Shown piece after piece: positions 13,836-16,223 of a DNA stretch of 16,223 bases. The notes under the pieces are model-generated. The model did no database searches. It was not told the origin of the DNA and saw only the letters and a list, made by a program, of their open reading frames with translations. This DNA comes from an uncultured Coriobacteriaceae bacterium (GTDB lineage: Bacteria; Actinomycetota; Coriobacteriia; Coriobacteriales; QAMH01). The translations under genes and the position numbers were made by a program. Within the stretch, counting starts at the first letter, position 1, and each line of letters starts with the position of its first letter. The DNA lies in assembly GCA_900544245.1 (NCBI GenBank), contig UQUH01000041.1:1-16223 (forward strand), written 5' to 3'.

Positions 13836-14981
13836 TCATCGGCGTTCGAGCAGCGCCACGCTCTCGAGATGCTTGGTATGGGGAAACATGTCAACGCCCA
13901 CGAGACGCGCCACCCGATAGGCAGACGAGAGCCGTTCGATATCACGCACCTGCGTGACGGGATTGCAGCTGATGTAGACGATTCGCCGGGGAGTGGCCGC
14001 CAGCAAGCTACCCAGGAACTCCTCGGAGGCCCCGGCGCGAGGAGGGTCGAGGATAACGACGTCAAACGTCGCGTCGGCCTTGGCAAGGTGCTCCCCCGCA
14101 TCGGCGCAGACGAAGCTCGCGTTTCTCACGCGATTGATGCGGGCGTTCTCCCGGGCGATGCAAACTGCCGACTCGACGCTCTCCACGCCGACGAGATCGA
14201 TGCGCATCTGCCTGGCGGCTATGATGCCGATGGTCCCGATTCCGCAATATGCGTCGAGCACGCGATCACCCTCGCGCAGCCGCGCCATGTCAATCGCGAT
14301 TTGGTAAAGACGCTCGGTCTGTGCCGGATTGGTCTGGTAAAACGCGTCCGCGGGAATGCGAAAGGTGCATCCGCACAGCTCGTCCTCTATCCAGCCCTGG
14401 CCATAGGCCGTCATCGAAAGCGGTCCGAGCACGGCATTGGTACGACGCGTGTTCACGTTGAAGCTCACGCTTTCGATGGAGGGATGCCTCTTGCGCAACG
14501 CGGCGACGAAAGCCCTCTTGCGCGGAAACTCCTTGCGATTGACGACAAGCGTCACCATGACCTGACCCGTCACCCTGCCAATGCGCACAATCGCATGACG
14601 TAGCAGCCCCTTTCCCGTGTTCTCGTCATATGCCGGGATTCGGAATCCCTGGGCGAGCTCCGCGATGCTCTCGAGGATGGGACGGCCCGCCTTATGCTCG
14701 ACGAGGCACGTGCGCATCCCGACGAGATCGTGCGTCCCGCGCCTGTACATGCCATGCCTCGGCTTGCCGCCCTTGCCGGGGGCATACGGTGTCATGATCT
14801 TGTGGCGGTAGGCGACGGGCTCGTCCATGCCGACGATGTCATCCACATCACGGCCAAATGGCGCGAACAGCTCCCCGAGCGCCGCGCGCTTGCGGGAGAG
14901 CTGGATGGGATAGGGAACTGACAGCCACTCGCAACCGCCACACTGGGCGGCATGGGGGCATGTATACGTCTTGTACCCCAC
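13836..14981 (-). CDS. 23S rRNA/tRNA (uracil-C5)-methyltransferase, TrmA/RlmCD family, no TRAM domain
   Basis: SAM-dependent enzyme that methylates C5 of a uridine in structured RNA; 381 residues. The iron-sulfur cluster cysteines are Cys8, Cys14, Cys17 (CPHAAQCGGC) and Cys92. Motifs: TNAVLG (181-186), QTNPAQ (216-221), SAM-binding VLDAYCGIGTIG (241-252), DPPRAG (312-317), catalytic Cys339 in ISCNPVT and general base Glu373 in HTKHLESVALL. There is no N-terminal TRAM domain, unlike RlmD but like E. coli RlmC (375 residues), so the target base (U747, U1939 or both) is not predictable. Start: GTG at 14981 lies 10 bases after the DUF177 stop but lacks a good ribosome site. TTG at 15005 has AAGGA seven bases upstream and would overlap DUF177 by 14 bases, giving 389 residues; it is a real alternative. 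Longer in-frame readings run through DUF177 in the wrong frame. Confidence 0.93.
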   Translation of the reverse strand: MGYKTYTCPHAAQCGGCEWLSVPYPIQLSRKRAALGELFAPFGRDVDDIVGMDEPVAYRHKIMTPYAPGKGGKPRHGMYRRGTHDLVGMRTCLVEHKAGRPILESIAELAQGFRIPAYDENTGKGLLRHAIVRIGRVTGQVMVTLVVNRKEFPRKRAFVAALRKRHPSIESVSFNVNTRRTNAVLGPLSMTAYGQGWIEDELCGCTFRIPADAFYQTNPAQTERLYQIAIDMARLREGDRVLDAYCGIGTIGIIAARQMRIDLVGVESVESAVCIARENARINRVRNASFVCADAGEHLAKADATFDVVILDPPRAGASEEFLGSLLAATPRRIVYISCNPVTQVRDIERLSSAYRVARLVGVDMFPHTKHLESVALLERR

Positions 14982-14991
14982 GACGGCGGCG

Positions 14992-15531
14992 TCACTCGTC
15001 GCCAAACTCGAGGTCCTTGAGAACCGCGAAAGGATTGAGGGGATCGATTTCGTCTGTTTCGCCGCACGAGCAGGGCCCCTCGTTGAGGTCAGCTCCGCAA
15101 CGCGGGCATAGGCCGGCGCAATCCTCCTTGCACAGGATGACGTAGGGAGTCGCGTACACGAGGGCGGCGATGACGGCCGGGGCGATGTCGAAACTGCCGT
15201 CCGCGTCGATGACCTCGAACTCGTCATCCTCGTAGCCGTCGATATCCTCGGCGGGCTCGAGCAGGTAATATCCCTCGACGGCTCCCGAAATCTCGAGGCT
15301 CGTCGGGGCAAGGCAACGCACACACGGGGTAATCGCCGTGCAGCTCGCCTCGCCGGAAAGCAAAACGCCCTCGCCGGTGTTCGTCAGTTGGAGATGGTAC
15401 TGGATGCCATCCGGCGTCTGCAGGTCCATGCCGCCGACGTGATAGGAAGTCACGTCGAGCGTGCCCTCGATAAAACGCGTTGACGCCGGTTCCGCTAGAT
15501 CCGGATGAATGGAAACGATGAGCTGTTGCAT
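14992..15531 (-). CDS. DUF177/YceD family metal-site protein
   Basis: Member of the DUF177 family (E. coli YceD type), 179 residues, almost always encoded near rpmF and linked in the literature to large-subunit rRNA accumulation; the exact mechanism is not established. It has an early cysteine group (Cys64, Cys70, Cys73) and the characteristic C-terminal cluster CKEDCAGLCPRCGADLN (134-150) with Cys154 and Cys156, a likely zinc site. The tail PLNPFAVLKDLEFGDE is typical. A strongly acidic segment lies at about 94-115. The Shine-Dalgarno GGGAGG is seven bases before the ATG. The start codon lies in the 3' arm of a strong RNA hairpin with this site in its loop. It lies 44 bases after the SepIVA-like gene. 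Confidence 0.93.
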   Translation of the reverse strand: MQQLIVSIHPDLAEPASTRFIEGTLDVTSYHVGGMDLQTPDGIQYHLQLTNTGEGVLLSGEASCTAITPCVRCLAPTSLEISGAVEGYYLLEPAEDIDGYEDDEFEVIDADGSFDIAPAVIAALVYATPYVILCKEDCAGLCPRCGADLNEGPCSCGETDEIDPLNPFAVLKDLEFGDE

Positions 15532-15570
15532 TGCTCGACCTCCCAGCTATCGAGCCGCCGAGCAATGAAC
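15525..15570 (-). promoter_or_regulatory. RNA hairpin enclosing the DUF177 ribosome site and start codon
   Basis: In the minus-strand transcript CATTGCTCG (15559-15567) pairs perfectly with CGAGCAATG (15529-15537). The stem extends by GTT/AAC with one bulged base, about 12 bp in all. The ATG of DUF177 is the last three bases of the 9-bp 3' arm, and its GGGAGG (15539-15544) lies in the 21-base loop. It starts five bases after the upstream stop codon and no T run follows, so a translational control element is more likely than a terminator. The pairing is seen; the function is inferred. Confidence 0.5.
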
Positions 15571-15575
15571 GCGCA

Positions 15576-16040
15576 TTAGTCGGTCATGCCGCTGTTCAGG
15601 CGCTGACGGCAGCGGGTGACGTTCTTGAGAAGGTTGTCGAGGTTCGTCTCGAGGTTCGCGAAGATCTGATCGGCGTAATCCTCCGCGCCGACGCGCATCT
15701 CGCGTTCGCGGGCCATGGCGTCATCGATGACCTCCTGGGCACGCTGCTCGGCAAGGCGCACGACCTCCTCTTCGCCCGCAAGGTGCTCGGCCTGGCGCTC
15801 GGCGTCCTCGAGGATGCGGTTGGCGTCGATTTCGGCCGCCTCGATCATGCCCTGGCGGTCGCGAACGATGATGCGGGCCTGGCGCAGTTCCTCGGGAAAG
15901 ATGTCGCGAATCTCATCGAGAATCTCGAAGATGGGGCCGATTTCGACCTGGCGCTTCTGGCTATTGCCCAAGACAGGCTTGGACTGCTCGATGCGCTCGG
16001 CAAGCTCGTCGAGGAGCTCCTCGATACCTGCGTCGTCCAT
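15576..16040 (-). CDS. DivIVA-domain coiled-coil protein, SepIVA-like
   Basis: 154 residues, no membrane segment, highly charged and largely helical. After a short N-terminal helix comes a segment (about 32-66: VEIGPIFEILDEIRDIFPEELRQARIIVRDRQGMIEAA) resembling the corresponding part of Mycobacterium Rv2927c/SepIVA. Then comes a Glu/Ala/Arg-rich coiled coil with alanine-spaced repeats (66-120). The C-terminal segment YADQIFANLETNLDNLLKNVTRCRQRL (122-148) again matches the SepIVA end in pattern. It is shorter than SepIVA (about 245) mainly through a shorter coiled coil. Position supports this: it lies directly before DUF177, as Rv2927c lies before Rv2926c. In mycobacteria SepIVA acts in cell division and polar growth; a similar role is inferred, not shown. 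The start has AAAGGAG eight bases upstream. Some pipelines call such proteins ATP-synthase B-like because of the coiled coil. Confidence 0.8.
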   Translation of the reverse strand: MDDAGIEELLDELAERIEQSKPVLGNSQKRQVEIGPIFEILDEIRDIFPEELRQARIIVRDRQGMIEAAEIDANRILEDAERQAEHLAGEEEVVRLAEQRAQEVIDDAMAREREMRVGAEDYADQIFANLETNLDNLLKNVTRCRQRLNSGMTD

Positions 16041-16116
16041 ACTGGGACTCCTTTACCTATCAGTTTCTACATTTGAGCTGCACTTCTGATTGTGGCACCA
16101 GATATGCTAATTGCAC

Positions 16117-16146
16117 ATGGTAACACAATATGCAAGCGATTGTCCC
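16117..16146 (-). promoter_or_regulatory. Possible promoter of the SepIVA-like gene
   Basis: On the minus strand TACCAT (16117-16122) is preceded directly by TGT, an extended -10 pattern, and 18 bases further upstream by GGGACA (16141-16146). This gives a leader of about 70 bases. Each hexamer matches consensus at four of six positions, so the call is tentative. Confidence 0.35.
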
Positions 16147-16163
16147 GTTTGGCTGCGAACGGG
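16144..16163. repeat. Short hairpin CCCGTT/AACGGG
   Basis: CCCGTT (16144-16149) and AACGGG (16158-16163) pair over 6 bp around an eight-base loop. It overlaps the possible -35 of the SepIVA-like gene. There is no adjacent T run on either strand. It may belong to the repeat unit that continues to the right edge. Confidence 0.35.
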
Positions 16164-16177
16164 GCGATGGGAACGCG

Positions 16178-16223
16178 ATGAGACAGTTGCTCAGGGACGT
16201 TGTCTCATTTGCAAATGAGACAA
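16178..16223. repeat. Palindromic repeat with three ATGAGACA half-sites, cut by window edge
   Basis: ATGAGACAG (16178-16186), TTGTCTCAT (16200-16208) and ATGAGACAA (16215-16223) are the same half-site in alternating orientation. The last two form a perfect 24-bp palindrome (16200-16223, centre between 16211 and 16212). It ends exactly at the window edge and may continue. The form recalls REP/REPIN-type or transposon-end hairpins; an operator is also possible. No gene lies under it. Confidence 0.6.

Overview
This window looks like a chromosomal stretch of a GC-rich actinomycete, most likely class Coriobacteriia (inference). The gene order DivIVA/SepIVA-like, DUF177, rnc, smc, ftsY resembles the order known around Mycobacterium Rv2927c to Rv2921c. 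The cytochrome bd oxidase and HypE suggest an anaerobic or microaerobic, possibly hydrogenase-bearing organism. Almost all protein genes lie on the minus strand; only two tRNA genes are clearly on the plus strand.

Right to left, in the direction of transcription: at the right edge (16178-16223) lie repeated ATGAGACA half-sites and a perfect 24-bp palindrome. Then come a SepIVA-like coiled-coil protein, DUF177/YceD and a TrmA/RlmD-family uracil-C5 RNA methyltransferase that lacks a TRAM domain. A gap of about 170 bases carries a good promoter, followed by rpmF (L32). A terminator-like hairpin separates rpmF from plsX-rnc-smc-ftsY-ffh, which are tightly packed with gaps of 1, 1, 23 and 6 bases. 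A Nudix hydrolase and hypE follow at 33 and 12 bases and probably belong to the same transcript. Next is a type-2 malate/L-lactate dehydrogenase family gene with its own -10 element and operator-like inverted repeat. The convergent tRNA-Lys(CTT) and tRNA-His(GTG) genes have their own promoters and a strong intrinsic terminator. At the left end are cydA and the first two-thirds of cydB, translationally coupled.

The central cluster is a housekeeping module: ribosomal protein L32 and phospholipid synthesis (PlsX), rRNA processing (RNase III), chromosome condensation (SMC) and co-translational membrane targeting (Ffh and its receptor FtsY). I see no phage, CRISPR, toxin or defence system and no clear new multi-gene system. 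The most unusual features are FtsY, whose long acidic region is C-terminal and ends in a basic-aromatic helix instead of lying at the N-terminus; an RNA hairpin that places the DUF177 start codon in its stem and the Shine-Dalgarno sequence in its loop; an Asn at a metal-binding Asp position of RNase III; and the palindromic repeat at the right edge.
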